Assembly: GCF_036421915.1 (NCBI RefSeq)
Contig: NZ_JAZGOM010000005.1
Source: Georgenia_A wangjunii
GTDB lineage: Bacteria; Actinomycetota; Actinomycetes; Actinomycetales; Actinomycetaceae
Length of the DNA: 64,000 bases
Reading direction: 5' to 3' (one strand)
Below the pieces are notes generated by a model. That model was not told the DNA's origin. It ran no database searches and saw only the letters and a program-made list of their open reading frames with translations. Of the stretch, positions 36,726-45,235 are shown piece by piece. The position numbers were made by a program, and so were the translations under genes. Positions within the stretch are counted from its first letter, which is position 1, and each line of letters opens with the position of its first letter.

Positions 36726-38413
36726 TGGACCCCGTCGTCGACATCCGTGACCTGCGCATCACCTTCGCCACGGACGGCGAGCCCGTGCACGCCGTCGAGG
36801 GCGTCTCCCTGCGAGCCGAGCCGCGCCAGATCCTCGCCATCGTCGGCGAGTCGGGCTCGGGGAAGACGGTCACCGCGAAGAGCGTCCTCGGGCTCCTCCC
36901 GGACAACGCCCTGCTCTCCGGCGCGGTCGTCCTCGCCGGGAACGACGTCGTCACGCTCTCACCCTCCCAGCTGCGGCAGGCCCGCGGCCGCGACGTCGCG
37001 ATGATCTTCCAAGAGCCCTCGACGGCGCTCAACCCGGTCTTCACCGTCGGGTGGCAGATCATCGAGGGGATCCGGGCCCACGGCGAGGTCTCGAGGAAGG
37101 AGGCCCGCGCCCGCGCCATCGACGTGCTGGGCAAGGTCGGCATCCCCGACCCCGCCGAGCGGGTCGATCACTACCCCCACCAGTTCTCGGGCGGGCAGAA
37201 GCAGCGGATCGTCATCGCGATGGCGCTCGTCCTCGGTCCCAAGGTCATCGTCGCCGACGAGCCGACGACGGCCCTCGACGTCACCGTCCAGGCCGAGATC
37301 CTCGACCTCCTGCGCCTCGTGCGCGACGAGCTCGGCGCCTCGATCATCCTCATCACCCACAACATGGGCGTCGTCGCGGACCTCGCGGACCGCGTCGCCG
37401 TCATGCACGACGGCGTCGTCGTCGAGGAGGGGGACGTGCGCACGATCTTCGCCTCCCCGAAGGCCGAGTACACCCGTAGCCTCCTCGCCTCGGTCCCTCG
37501 GCTCGGCGTCCGCACGAGGGACCGGGGACCGGCCCGCGCCGCAGCGGCCGCGACCGCGGACCGGGACCCCGTCGTGCGGGCCCGCGACATCGAGGTCGTC
37601 TACCCGGGGCGGCTCGGCCGACCCGGCTTCCGGGCCGTCGACCGGGTGAGCCTGTCCATCGCGCCGGGCGAGATCCTCGGGCTCGTCGGGGAGTCCGGTT
37701 CTGGCAAGACGACCATCGGGCGCGCCATCGCGGGCCTGACGCGCGTGACCGGCGGATCCCTGCAGGTGCTTGGCCACGAGATGGTCGGCCACTCCGAGCG
37801 GAGGTTCCGACCGCTGCGCGCGCGGCTCGGGTTCGTCTTCCAAGACCCCGCGACGAGCTTCAACCCCCTCCTCACGGTCGGCGACGCGATCGCCGAGCCG
37901 CTCGTCATCCACGGCCGAGCCAAGGACCCCACCGGCGCGCGCGCACGCGTGGACGAGCTCCTCGACGCCGTCCACCTGCCCACCCACTACGCGGCCCGCT
38001 ACCCGCACGAGCTCTCCGGCGGCCAGCGCCAGCGAGCGAGCCTCGCGCGGGCGCTCGCGCTGGACCCGGACCTGCTCATCGCGGACGAGCCGACCTCGGC
38101 GCTCGACGTCTCCGTCCAGGCCCGTGTGCTCGAGGTCTTCACCGAGCTCCAGGAGCGGCTCGGGTTCGCCACCCTCTTCATCAGCCACGACCTTGCCGTG
38201 GTCGGGATGCTCGCCGACCGGATCGCCGTCCTGTACCAGGGCCGCCTCGTCGAGGAGGGCGGCGGCGCGCAGGTCCTCGGGGCACCGCGGCACCCCTACA
38301 CCCAGCGCCTGCTTGCCTCCGTCCCCGTGCCGGACCCCGTCGAGCAGGAGAAGCGCCGCCACGCCCTCGCCGCGCTCGACGCCGCCGCGGCGACCGACCC
38401 TCGCGACGGCTGA
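36725..38413 (+). CDS. Fused double ATPase of the peptide ABC transporter (DppD-DppF)
   Basis: 562 residues containing two complete nucleotide-binding domains that are separate proteins in E. coli. Domain 1 (about 1-255): Walker A GESGSGKT, signature FSGGQKQR, Walker B VIVADEPTTALD, switch His. Domain 2 (about 280-540): GESGSGKT, LSGGQRQR, LLIADEPTSALD. Both domains end with the PRHPYTQRLLASVPVP-type C-terminal motif of oligopeptide transporter ATPases. The linker (about 255-280) is Ala/Arg-rich. It energises the two permeases just upstream. Fused forms like this are common in actinobacteria. Confidence 0.94.
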   Translation: MDPVVDIRDLRITFATDGEPVHAVEGVSLRAEPRQILAIVGESGSGKTVTAKSVLGLLPDNALLSGAVVLAGNDVVTLSPSQLRQARGRDVAMIFQEPSTALNPVFTVGWQIIEGIRAHGEVSRKEARARAIDVLGKVGIPDPAERVDHYPHQFSGGQKQRIVIAMALVLGPKVIVADEPTTALDVTVQAEILDLLRLVRDELGASIILITHNMGVVADLADRVAVMHDGVVVEEGDVRTIFASPKAEYTRSLLASVPRLGVRTRDRGPARAAAAATADRDPVVRARDIEVVYPGRLGRPGFRAVDRVSLSIAPGEILGLVGESGSGKTTIGRAIAGLTRVTGGSLQVLGHEMVGHSERRFRPLRARLGFVFQDPATSFNPLLTVGDAIAEPLVIHGRAKDPTGARARVDELLDAVHLPTHYAARYPHELSGGQRQRASLARALALDPDLLIADEPTSALDVSVQARVLEVFTELQERLGFATLFISHDLAVVGMLADRIAVLYQGRLVEEGGGAQVLGAPRHPYTQRLLASVPVPDPVEQEKRRHALAALDAAAATDPRDG

Positions 38414-38434
38414 GGCGCGGCCCCCGGTGCCCCC

Positions 38435-39700
38435 TCAGCGCCCGAGGAGCTCCGCGGGCACGCCCGCCGGCCGGCGCGGCAGGAACCGGGAGAGGACGAC
38501 GACGACGACCCCGCCCAGCGGGACGAGGAGCAGGCCGGTGCGCAGGTCGACCGCGTCCGCGACGAGACCGACGAGCGGCGGGGACGCGAGGAAGCCGACC
38601 CGCATGAGCCAGGTCACGACGGTGAGCCCCGCCCCCGGGCGCAGCCCCGGCATCTCGTCGGCGGCGTGCATGGCCGCCGGGATGAGGGTCGCGACACCGA
38701 GCCCGGCGAGGCCGAACCCGGCGATCGTCGTCGCCGTCGTCGGGAACGCCAGCGCCAGGCCCATGCCGATCGCCGTCAGCGCCCCGCCCGCGCGCCCGAT
38801 GGTCCGCTGCCCGAAGTGGTCGACCATCCGGTCGCCGAGGATCCGCCCGACGAACTGCATGCCCTGGAGCGCGACGAAGGCCAGACCCGCCGCGCCGGCC
38901 GCCGCGCCGAGCGTGCCCGTGAGGTAGATCGCTCCCCATGAGGACCCGGCGTCCTCGGCGAGTGCGGCGCAGGCCCCGATGACGCCGAGCGCGAGGAGGA
39001 TCCCGAGGGTGCGGGAGGGGATGCCGCGCGAACGTCCCGGTACGCCCGGCGCGGCTCGCCCGGCGGGCGCCGACGACGGCGTCTCCCGCTCCGCGCTCTC
39101 TGGCCCCGGCAGCATGAACCGGTAGGCGACGAGCGCGACGACGCAGAACACGACCCCGGAGATGCCGAGGTGGACGCCGAGGTCGAGGTCCACGCCGGCC
39201 GCCGCCGAGCCCATGAGCCCGCCGAGCACCGCGCCGGCGCTCCACGCGGCGTGGAAGGAGTTGAGGATCGAGCGCCCGTACAGGCGCTGGACGCGCAGGC
39301 CGTGCGCGTTCTGGGCGACGTCGACGATCGCGTCCATCGCGCCACCGACGAACATCGCCGCCGCCAGGGCGACCCACGACGGCGCGAGGCCGGCGACGAG
39401 GATGGCGACGGCGGTGAGGAGGGTGCCCGCCACCGCGACCCGCGAGGAGCGGAACCGCTGGATGAGCGTCCCGGCCGCGAGCCCGGCGATGAGGGCACCG
39501 AGCGGGAACGCGGCGATCGCCGTCCCGATCGCCGCGTTGCTGAGGTCGAGCTCGTCCTTGATCAGGGGGTAGCGCGGCAGGAGGTTGGCGAAGATCGCCC
39601 CGTTCGTGAGGAACATGGCGGCCACCGCGAGGCGGGCGCCTGCGTGCGCGTTGCGGCCGCCCGCGCCCGGGCGGGTCCGGCCGGTGCCGGGCGCGGTCAC
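38435..39700 (-). CDS. MFS transporter (fucose-permease-like)
   Basis: 421 residues with about 12 hydrophobic segments. First helix LAVAAMFLTNGAIFANLLPRYPLIKDELDLSNAAIG is typical of the MFS group that includes FucP/YbjJ-like proteins, with an ETPSSAPAGRAAPG central loop and a C-terminal FLPRRPAG tail. Substrate unknown. The GTG start overlaps the stop of the upstream beta-lactamase-fold lipoprotein gene (GTGA), so the pair forms an operon. It is convergent with the peptide transporter ATPase, 21 bp apart with no clear terminator. Confidence 0.86.
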   Translation of the reverse strand: MTAPGTGRTRPGAGGRNAHAGARLAVAAMFLTNGAIFANLLPRYPLIKDELDLSNAAIGTAIAAFPLGALIAGLAAGTLIQRFRSSRVAVAGTLLTAVAILVAGLAPSWVALAAAMFVGGAMDAIVDVAQNAHGLRVQRLYGRSILNSFHAAWSAGAVLGGLMGSAAAGVDLDLGVHLGISGVVFCVVALVAYRFMLPGPESAERETPSSAPAGRAAPGVPGRSRGIPSRTLGILLALGVIGACAALAEDAGSSWGAIYLTGTLGAAAGAAGLAFVALQGMQFVGRILGDRMVDHFGQRTIGRAGGALTAIGMGLALAFPTTATTIAGFGLAGLGVATLIPAAMHAADEMPGLRPGAGLTVVTWLMRVGFLASPPLVGLVADAVDLRTGLLLVPLGGVVVVVLSRFLPRRPAGVPAELLGR

Positions 39701-40872
39701 GGGCAGGTCGCCGCGAGCGCGGTGACGAGGAGGTCGTTCATCGGCCCCTCGAGCGGGTCCGCCGCGGGGTCGAGGGCCGTGCCCGTCCACACGAGGGTCG
39801 CCTGGCGCTCCCCGTCCGGGGACGCGAGCGATATCGCGCGGTACCCGACCCCGTTCCCGCGCTGGCCGAGGACGAGCTCGGGCGGCTGGACGCCGCACGC
39901 GTCGCCGCCCGCGAGCAGGCCCAGGCCGTAGCCCTCGACGCCGATCGCCTGCATCTGCGCGAGGCTCTCCGCGGACACGAGCGTGCCGTCGAAGAGCGCG
40001 CGGAAGAAGCGGGTCACGTCCGGCGCGGTCGAGACCACCGCCGCGCCCGCGTTCCACACGGACGGCTCCTGCTCCGTGACCTCGACGAGCTCCGAGCTCG
40101 GGTCGGGCCCGCTGAAGAGGTAGCCGCGCAGGGAGTCCGCGGGCATCGTCGCGTCGTCCGGGTACGTCGTCGCGCTCATCTCCGCCGGTGCGAAGACCTC
40201 CTCCTCGAGGACGGCGGCGAGGCCCGCTCCCGTCAGCTCCTCGACGAGCATGCCGAGGACGACGTAGTTCTCGTTCGCGTAGGAGAAGGCCGTGCCGGGT
40301 GCCGCGCCCCACGGCTTGGCGAGCGCGCTCGCCACGAGCTCCTCCTCCGTCCAGGCCCGGCCCAGCGCCGCGAGCGCCCCGTCCACGTCCGTGAACGCGA
40401 GCGCGTCGCTGCCGGGCATGCCGCTCGTGTGGTCGAGGAGGTGGCGCACGGTGACCGGCTGCTCCTCCGGCAGGACGCCGGGAAGGTGGTCGGCGACGAG
40501 GTCGTCGAGGGCGAGCTCGCCCCGCTCGGCGAGCCGGACGACGACGGTCGCGACCATCGCCTTGGTGATGCTCGCGATCCGTACCGGCGCGTCGACGGCG
40601 GGCGTCGTGCCGCGCTCGACGTCCGCGACGCCGGCGGCGCCCGCCCACGTGGAGCCCCCGTCGCTGAGGTGGACGACGGCGGCCACCGCGCCGGCGTCGA
40701 CGAACGCGCCGAGGGCGTCGTCGACCGCCGACGTCTCGGCGCTCGTGGCGGTGGCGGTGCTGGTAACCGTCCCGTCCTCGGTCTCGGCCGGTGCCTGGCC
40801 GCCCGTCCCGCACCCGGCGAGGAGAAGGGCCGTCGCTGCGGCGAGCACCGCGGGACGTCGGAGCGCGCTCAT
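39697..40872 (-). CDS. Beta-lactamase-fold serine hydrolase lipoprotein
   Basis: 391 residues. Lipoprotein signal (LLLAGC, lipidated Cys about 20) then a Thr/Ser-rich linker. The class-C/DD-peptidase fold shows IASITK (SxxK, about 109-112), YANENY (YxN, about 207), and a C-terminal GQRGNGVGY where HxG/KTG is expected. The Lys/His is missing from that last motif, so activity as a beta-lactamase is doubtful and esterase or D-peptidase activity is possible. The ATG is at the Met before SALRRPAVL. Coupled to the downstream MFS gene, perhaps supplying a hydrolysed product for transport (inference). Confidence 0.86.
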   Translation of the reverse strand: MSALRRPAVLAAATALLLAGCGTGGQAPAETEDGTVTSTATATSAETSAVDDALGAFVDAGAVAAVVHLSDGGSTWAGAAGVADVERGTTPAVDAPVRIASITKAMVATVVVRLAERGELALDDLVADHLPGVLPEEQPVTVRHLLDHTSGMPGSDALAFTDVDGALAALGRAWTEEELVASALAKPWGAAPGTAFSYANENYVVLGMLVEELTGAGLAAVLEEEVFAPAEMSATTYPDDATMPADSLRGYLFSGPDPSSELVEVTEQEPSVWNAGAAVVSTAPDVTRFFRALFDGTLVSAESLAQMQAIGVEGYGLGLLAGGDACGVQPPELVLGQRGNGVGYRAISLASPDGERQATLVWTGTALDPAADPLEGPMNDLLVTALAATCP

Positions 40873-41061
40873 GGCCTGTCGTCCTCTCGTGGGGGCCGTC
40901 TCGCGCGGGGCCTGCCTGCGCGCGTCAGCGCCAAGCATGGCAGCCGACCACCCACCGCACGCACCGGTGCCTTCGCTACGCTTCCGGTGTCCGCACCGCC
41001 GCGGCCCGGTGGCGGAGCACCGGCACCGCCGGTTGACTGATCATCAAGGAAAGGGGCCACC

Positions 41062-42087
41062 ATGCGTGCCATCTGGACCGGTGCCATCACCTTCGGTCTT
41101 GTCAACGTGCCGATCAAGCTCTACAGCGCGACGGAGAGCCACGACGTGCGCCTGCACCAGGTGCACAACGCCGACGGCGGGCGCATCCGCTACCAGCGGC
41201 GGTGCGAGGTGTGCGACCAGGTGGTCCAGTGGGACGACATCGACAAGGCGTACGACGACGGCGAGCAGACGGTGGTCCTCACCGACGCCGACCTCGAGTC
41301 CTTGCCGGTGGAGAAGAACCGTGAGATCGACGTCATGGAGTTCGTCCCGAGCGAGCAGATCGACCCGATCATGATGGACAAGAGCTACTTCGTCGGCCCG
41401 GACTCGAAGTCGACGAAGTCCTACCAGCTCCTGCGGCGGACCCTCGAGGAGACCGACCGCACCGCCGTCGTCACGTTCACCCTGCGCCAGAAGACGCGCC
41501 TCGGTGCGCTGCGCGTCCGGGGCGACGTCCTCGTCCTGCAGTCGCTCCTGTGGGACGACGAGGTGCGCGAGGCGAGCTTCCCCGAGCTCGACCAGGACGT
41601 GCGCCTCGGTGCGAAGGAGCTCGAGATGAGCTCGGCGCTCGTCGACTCCTTCTCCGCCGACTTCGACCCGTCGGAGTTCACCGACGACTACCAGGAGGAG
41701 CTGACCAAGCTCATCGAGGCCAAGCTCGAGAAGGGGCAGGCGCTCGACACCGAGGAGACGTTCGGTGCGCGGGACGACGACGAGGGCGGCGAGGTGCTCG
41801 ACCTCATGGAGGCGCTGCGCCGCTCCGTCGAGCAGTCGAAGAAGAAGCGCAGCGGTGCCAAGGCGGAGCCGGCGTCCGACGACGAGGGCACGACGACGAA
41901 GGCGTCCGGGACGTCGAAGGCCCCTGCACGCAAGCCGGCCGCGAAGAGCGCGTCCAAGCCCGCCGCGTCGAAAGCCGCCGCGTCCAAGGCCAGCACGACG
42001 GCGAAGAAGGACACCGCGAAGGAGCCCGCGAAGCCCGCCGCCAAGAAGCGCGCACCCGCCAAGCCGCGGGAGAAGAAGACCGCCTGA
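41062..42087 (+). CDS. ku: Ku protein, DNA end-binding for NHEJ
   Basis: 341 residues. The Ku core spans about 1-260 and opens with the classic MRAIWTGAITFGLVNVPIKLYSATESHDVRLHQVH; IRYQRRCEVCDQVV and MDKSYFVGPD also match. Homodimer that threads onto broken DNA ends and recruits LigD. The last ~80 residues are a Lys/Ala-rich tail (repeated AASKA, AKKRAPAKPREKKTA) like that of mycobacterial Ku, which binds DNA and stimulates LigD. The ATG has GGAAAGGGG upstream. Separated from ligD by the transporter and lipoprotein genes but in the same block. Confidence 0.96.
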   Translation: MRAIWTGAITFGLVNVPIKLYSATESHDVRLHQVHNADGGRIRYQRRCEVCDQVVQWDDIDKAYDDGEQTVVLTDADLESLPVEKNREIDVMEFVPSEQIDPIMMDKSYFVGPDSKSTKSYQLLRRTLEETDRTAVVTFTLRQKTRLGALRVRGDVLVLQSLLWDDEVREASFPELDQDVRLGAKELEMSSALVDSFSADFDPSEFTDDYQEELTKLIEAKLEKGQALDTEETFGARDDDEGGEVLDLMEALRRSVEQSKKKRSGAKAEPASDDEGTTTKASGTSKAPARKPAAKSASKPAASKAAASKASTTAKKDTAKEPAKPAAKKRAPAKPREKKTA

Positions 42088-42130
42088 GGAGCGCCGGAAT
42101 GCCCGGGGCGGTCGGCGGCGTTGCCCCGGT

Positions 42131-42805
42131 ATGACGAGCCCCTCCATCACCGTTGACATCTGGTCCGACATCGCCTGCCCGTGGTGCTACATCGGCAAGC
42201 GGAAGTTCGAGGAGGGGCTCGCGGCCCTCCCCGACGGCGCCGCCGACGACGTCGTCGTGACCTATCACAGCTTCGAGCTCTCCCCCGACACCCCCGTCGA
42301 CTTCGAGGGCAGCGCTGTCGACTTCCTCAGCGCCCACAAGGGGCTGCCGGCGCAGCAGGTCGAGCAGATGCTCGGGCACGTCGCCGAGGTCGCCGGCTCG
42401 GTGGGCCTCACCTACGACTTCGCAGCGGTGCGGCAGACGAAGACGCTCCTGGCGCACGAGGCCCTCCACCACGCCAAGGCGCACGGCAAGCAGCTCGAGC
42501 TCGTCGAGCGGCTCTTCGCCGCGTATTTCGAGCAGGGCCGTCACGTCGGCCGGGTCGACGAGCTCGTCGGGCTGGCCGCCGAGGTGGGCCTCGACGCCGG
42601 CGACGTGCGCCGGGCCCTCGAGTCCGGGGAGCACACGGGCGCCGTCCAGGCGGACATCGACCAGGCGCGGGCGTACGGCATCCAGGGCGTGCCCTTCTTC
42701 GTCATCGACGGCCGGTACGGCATCTCCGGCGCCCAGAGCGCCGAGACGTTCACCGCCGCCCTCGCCCAGGTGCGCGCCGAGCGCACGACGGCGGGGGTCT
42801 CGTGA
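42131..42805 (+). CDS. DsbA-family (FrnE-like) thiol oxidoreductase
   Basis: 224 residues. Thioredoxin-fold disulfide isomerase/oxidoreductase of the FrnE/2-hydroxychromene-2-carboxylate-isomerase-like group: active site DIACPWCYIGKRKFE (CPWC, about residues 16-19), cis-Pro region GIQGVPFFVIDGRYGISGAQ. No signal peptide, so it is cytoplasmic. FrnE in Deinococcus is linked to oxidative stress tolerance. It follows ku by 43 bp and its stop overlaps the start of a tiny ORF by 4 nt. Confidence 0.9.
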   Translation: MTSPSITVDIWSDIACPWCYIGKRKFEEGLAALPDGAADDVVVTYHSFELSPDTPVDFEGSAVDFLSAHKGLPAQQVEQMLGHVAEVAGSVGLTYDFAAVRQTKTLLAHEALHHAKAHGKQLELVERLFAAYFEQGRHVGRVDELVGLAAEVGLDAGDVRRALESGEHTGAVQADIDQARAYGIQGVPFFVIDGRYGISGAQSAETFTAALAQVRAERTTAGVS

Positions 42806-42999
42806 GCGCTGCCACCGCCGGGAGCGGCGCCTCCCGCGCGCACGACGACGTCGCGCTGGTAGCGGCGCTGCCCGCGCCCGCGCCGGAACCCGCGCCGGCC
42901 GGATCACTCACGCCGCTCACGCCGCTCACGCCCCTCGGCGCCGTCGACGACGCCGGGTGGTGCGTCGACGGGGTGTGCGCCGTACCCCCGACCGCCTGA
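42802..42999 (+). CDS. Small Cys-tailed protein coupled to the DsbA-like gene
   Basis: 65 residues starting at a GTG that overlaps the upstream stop (GTGA). Ala/Pro-rich, with three LTP repeats and a C-terminal DDAGWCVDGVCAVPPTA containing CX4C. No homologous domain recognised. The direct coupling to a CPWC thiol oxidoreductase makes the cysteine pair suggestive of a redox substrate or partner. An inverted repeat (CCGCCTGA/TCAGGCGG, 42992-43019) overlaps the stop and may terminate the transcript. Could also be a chance reading frame. Confidence 0.5.
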   Translation: MSAATAGSGASRAHDDVALVAALPAPAPEPAPAGSLTPLTPLTPLGAVDDAGWCVDGVCAVPPTA

Positions 43000-43102
43000 G
43001 CACTCCTGCGGTCAGGCGGCGGCGTACCCGGCTCGGTACGGGCGGACGGGTCGTGGACGCCCTTCTTCCGGCCACAGGACTCTCCTCGCAGATCCCGAGC
43101 GT

Positions 43103-43122
43103 TCACGGATCGCACACCGTGA
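43103..43122. promoter_or_regulatory. Inverted repeat TCACGG-N8-CCGTGA upstream of the DeoR gene
   Basis: A 6-bp dyad 61 bp upstream of the regulator start, a plausible autoregulatory site for a DeoR-type protein. Only the symmetry and position support it. Confidence 0.35.
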
Positions 43123-43182
43123 GTGGGCGTCACACTGGGCGCAGCGCCGCACCCCGCGCCCTACGAGAGGAAAGTTCCTGAG

Positions 43183-43968
43183 ATGAACCGCCACGAGCGC
43201 CTCACCGCGCTGCTGCAGCTGGTCGTCGAGCGCGACAACGTCCACATCGACGACATCATGCGCGAGCTGGGCATCTCTGCTGCGACGGCGCGGCGCGACC
43301 TCGACCACCTCGCGCAGCAGCAGCTCATCACCCGCACCCGCGGCGGGGCCTCGACGAGCCCGACGTCCTCCGACCTGCCGCTGCGCTACAAGACGGCGCG
43401 CCAGGCCGACGAGAAGCGCCGCATCGCCAAGGCGGCCGCGGACATGGTCCTCGCGGGCGAGGTCGTCGGCCTCAACGGCGGGACGACGACGACGGAGGTG
43501 GCCCGCGAGCTCGTCATGCGCCAGGACCTCCACGCCGGCGACGTGAGCGCCCAGGTGGTCGTCGTGACGAACGCGGTCAACATCGCCAACGAGCTCGCCG
43601 TGCGCCAGCACGTGCGCGTCGTCCTCACCGGCGGCGTCGTGCGGGCGATGAGCTACGAGCTGACCGGTCCCCTCGCCCGGGGGATCCTCGACGAGATCTC
43701 CATCGGGGTCCTCTTCCTCGGCGTCAACGCGTTCGACCCCGAGTCGGGGGCGTTCGCGCACCACGAGGGCGAGGCCGCGATCAATGCCGCGCTCGTCGCG
43801 AACGCGCGGCGCGTCGTCGTCGTCGCCGACCACACGAAGGTGGGGACGACGGCATTCGCGAAGATCTGCGAGACGACGGCGATCGACGCGCTCATCACCG
43901 ACGAGGGGGCGGCGCCCGAGGTCCTCGAGCGGATGCGCGCGGCGGGGGTCGCCGTCACGGTCGTGTGA
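43183..43968 (+). CDS. DeoR/GlpR-family transcriptional regulator
   Basis: 261 residues. N-terminal winged helix (about 1-58): RHERLTALLQLVVERDNVHIDDIMRELGISAATARRDLDHLAQQQLITRTRGGA, the DeoR signature. C-terminal sugar-phosphate sensor (about 75-250): VGLNGGTTTTEVAREL, VVTNAVNIANELA, VVLTGG, LGVNAFDPESGAFAHHEGEAAINAAL, VVVADHTKVG. Such proteins usually sense a phosphorylated sugar and repress a neighbouring catabolic operon. No sugar operon is nearby, so its target is unclear. GAGAGGAAAG lies upstream of the ATG. It is convergent with proB. Confidence 0.92.
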   Translation: MNRHERLTALLQLVVERDNVHIDDIMRELGISAATARRDLDHLAQQQLITRTRGGASTSPTSSDLPLRYKTARQADEKRRIAKAAADMVLAGEVVGLNGGTTTTEVARELVMRQDLHAGDVSAQVVVVTNAVNIANELAVRQHVRVVLTGGVVRAMSYELTGPLARGILDEISIGVLFLGVNAFDPESGAFAHHEGEAAINAALVANARRVVVVADHTKVGTTAFAKICETTAIDALITDEGAAPEVLERMRAAGVAVTVV

Positions 43969-44040
43969 CCTCGCGCGCGGCCGGTCAGGGGATCGGTCGC
44001 CAGCAGCCACCGCATGTCCCGGTCCCGGGGCGGCGCCGGG

Positions 44041-45174
44041 TCAGTAGCGGCGGACGATGACGAGGTCGTCGCGGTGGACGACGGCGCGGGGGGCGGACCA
44101 GCCGAGTTCGTCGCGCATCTCGTCGGTCGTCTTGCCGAGCATCGCAGTGACCTCGGCGGTGCTGTAGGCGACGAGGCCCCGCGCGAGCACGGTGCCCTCG
44201 GCGGTGGCGAGCTCGACGGGGTCCCCGGGCTCGAAGTCGCCGTCGACACCGATGACGCCGGCCGCGAGGAGCGAGCGCTTGCCCACGGTGATGGCGTGCA
44301 TCGCCCCCGTGTCGAGGGTGAGGCGACCGGTCGTGCGGGCCGCGTGGGCGAGCCAGAGGCGCCGGGTGCTCTTGCGGCGGCCGGTGGCGGCGAACCACGT
44401 GCCGACCTGCTCCCCCGCGAGGGCCCGGCCGGCGTTGGGGGCCGCCGTCAGCACGACGGGCACGCCGGCGCCCGTGGCGATGGCGGCCGCGTCGAGCTTG
44501 GTGACCATCCCGCCCGTGCCGATGGCGGTGCCTCGGCCGGTGACGATGACGTCCTCGAGGTCGGCGGCGCTGCGCACCTCGGGGACGAGACGGGTGCCCG
44601 GCCGGCTGGGCGGGCCGTCGTAGAGCCCGTCGACGTCGGTGAGGAGGACGAGCGCGTCGGCGCGGACGAGGTGCGCGACGAGCGCGGCGAGCCGGTCGTT
44701 GTCCCCGAACCGGATCTCGTCGGTGGCGACGGTGTCGTTCTCGTTGACGATGGGGACGACACCGAGGGTGAGGAGGCGTTCGAGCGCGCGCTGCGCGTTG
44801 CGGTAGTGCTGGCGGCGGATGAGGTCCTCGGCGGTGAGGAGCACCTGGCCCACCCGCTGGTCGTGATCGGCGAAGGCCTGGGTGTAGCGGGCGACGAGCA
44901 GCCCCTGGCCCACCGAGGCGGTCGCCTGCGCCGTCGCGAGGTCGCGGGGGCGCCCGGCGAGCCCGAGCGGGGCGATGCCCGCGGCGATGGCGCCCGAGGA
45001 GACGAGGACGACCTGCTGCCCACGGGCCCGCCGGGCGGCGATGACCTCGACGAGCTCACGGAGCCGGTCGAGGTCGAGCCGGCCGTCGGGGCCGGTGAGC
45101 GAGGACGAGCCGATCTTGACGACGACGCGCGCGGCGTCGGCGAGGCGGGACCGGCCCTGCAGCGGTGGGTTCAC
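44041..45174 (-). CDS. proB: Glutamate 5-kinase
   Basis: 377 residues. Phosphorylates L-glutamate to gamma-glutamyl phosphate, the first and feedback-inhibited step of proline synthesis. The amino-acid-kinase domain (about 1-265) has VVKIGSSSLTG, LVSSGAIAAG, IVNENDTVATDEIRFGDNDRLAALVA, and GTGGMVTKLDAA. A C-terminal PUA domain (about 285-375) is present. The GTG at 45174 is chosen because GGGAGG lies 8 nt upstream. It lies 61 bp downstream of obgE on the same strand. proA, normally next, is displaced by the 16 kb block. Confidence 0.95.
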   Translation of the reverse strand: MNPPLQGRSRLADAARVVVKIGSSSLTGPDGRLDLDRLRELVEVIAARRARGQQVVLVSSGAIAAGIAPLGLAGRPRDLATAQATASVGQGLLVARYTQAFADHDQRVGQVLLTAEDLIRRQHYRNAQRALERLLTLGVVPIVNENDTVATDEIRFGDNDRLAALVAHLVRADALVLLTDVDGLYDGPPSRPGTRLVPEVRSAADLEDVIVTGRGTAIGTGGMVTKLDAAAIATGAGVPVVLTAAPNAGRALAGEQVGTWFAATGRRKSTRRLWLAHAARTTGRLTLDTGAMHAITVGKRSLLAAGVIGVDGDFEPGDPVELATAEGTVLARGLVAYSTAEVTAMLGKTTDEMRDELGWSAPRAVVHRDDLVIVRRY

Positions 45175-45235
45175 GTGCCCATCCTCCCGCACCCCGGTCG
45201 GCGGCCGCGTGCCACGACCGGAGTGCGAGCGGCGC

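Noticed and set aside
41033..41047. TTGACTGATCATCAA upstream of ku as promoter or operator
   Set aside because: No -10 element at a suitable distance before the ATG, and the dyad is imperfect; too weak to call.
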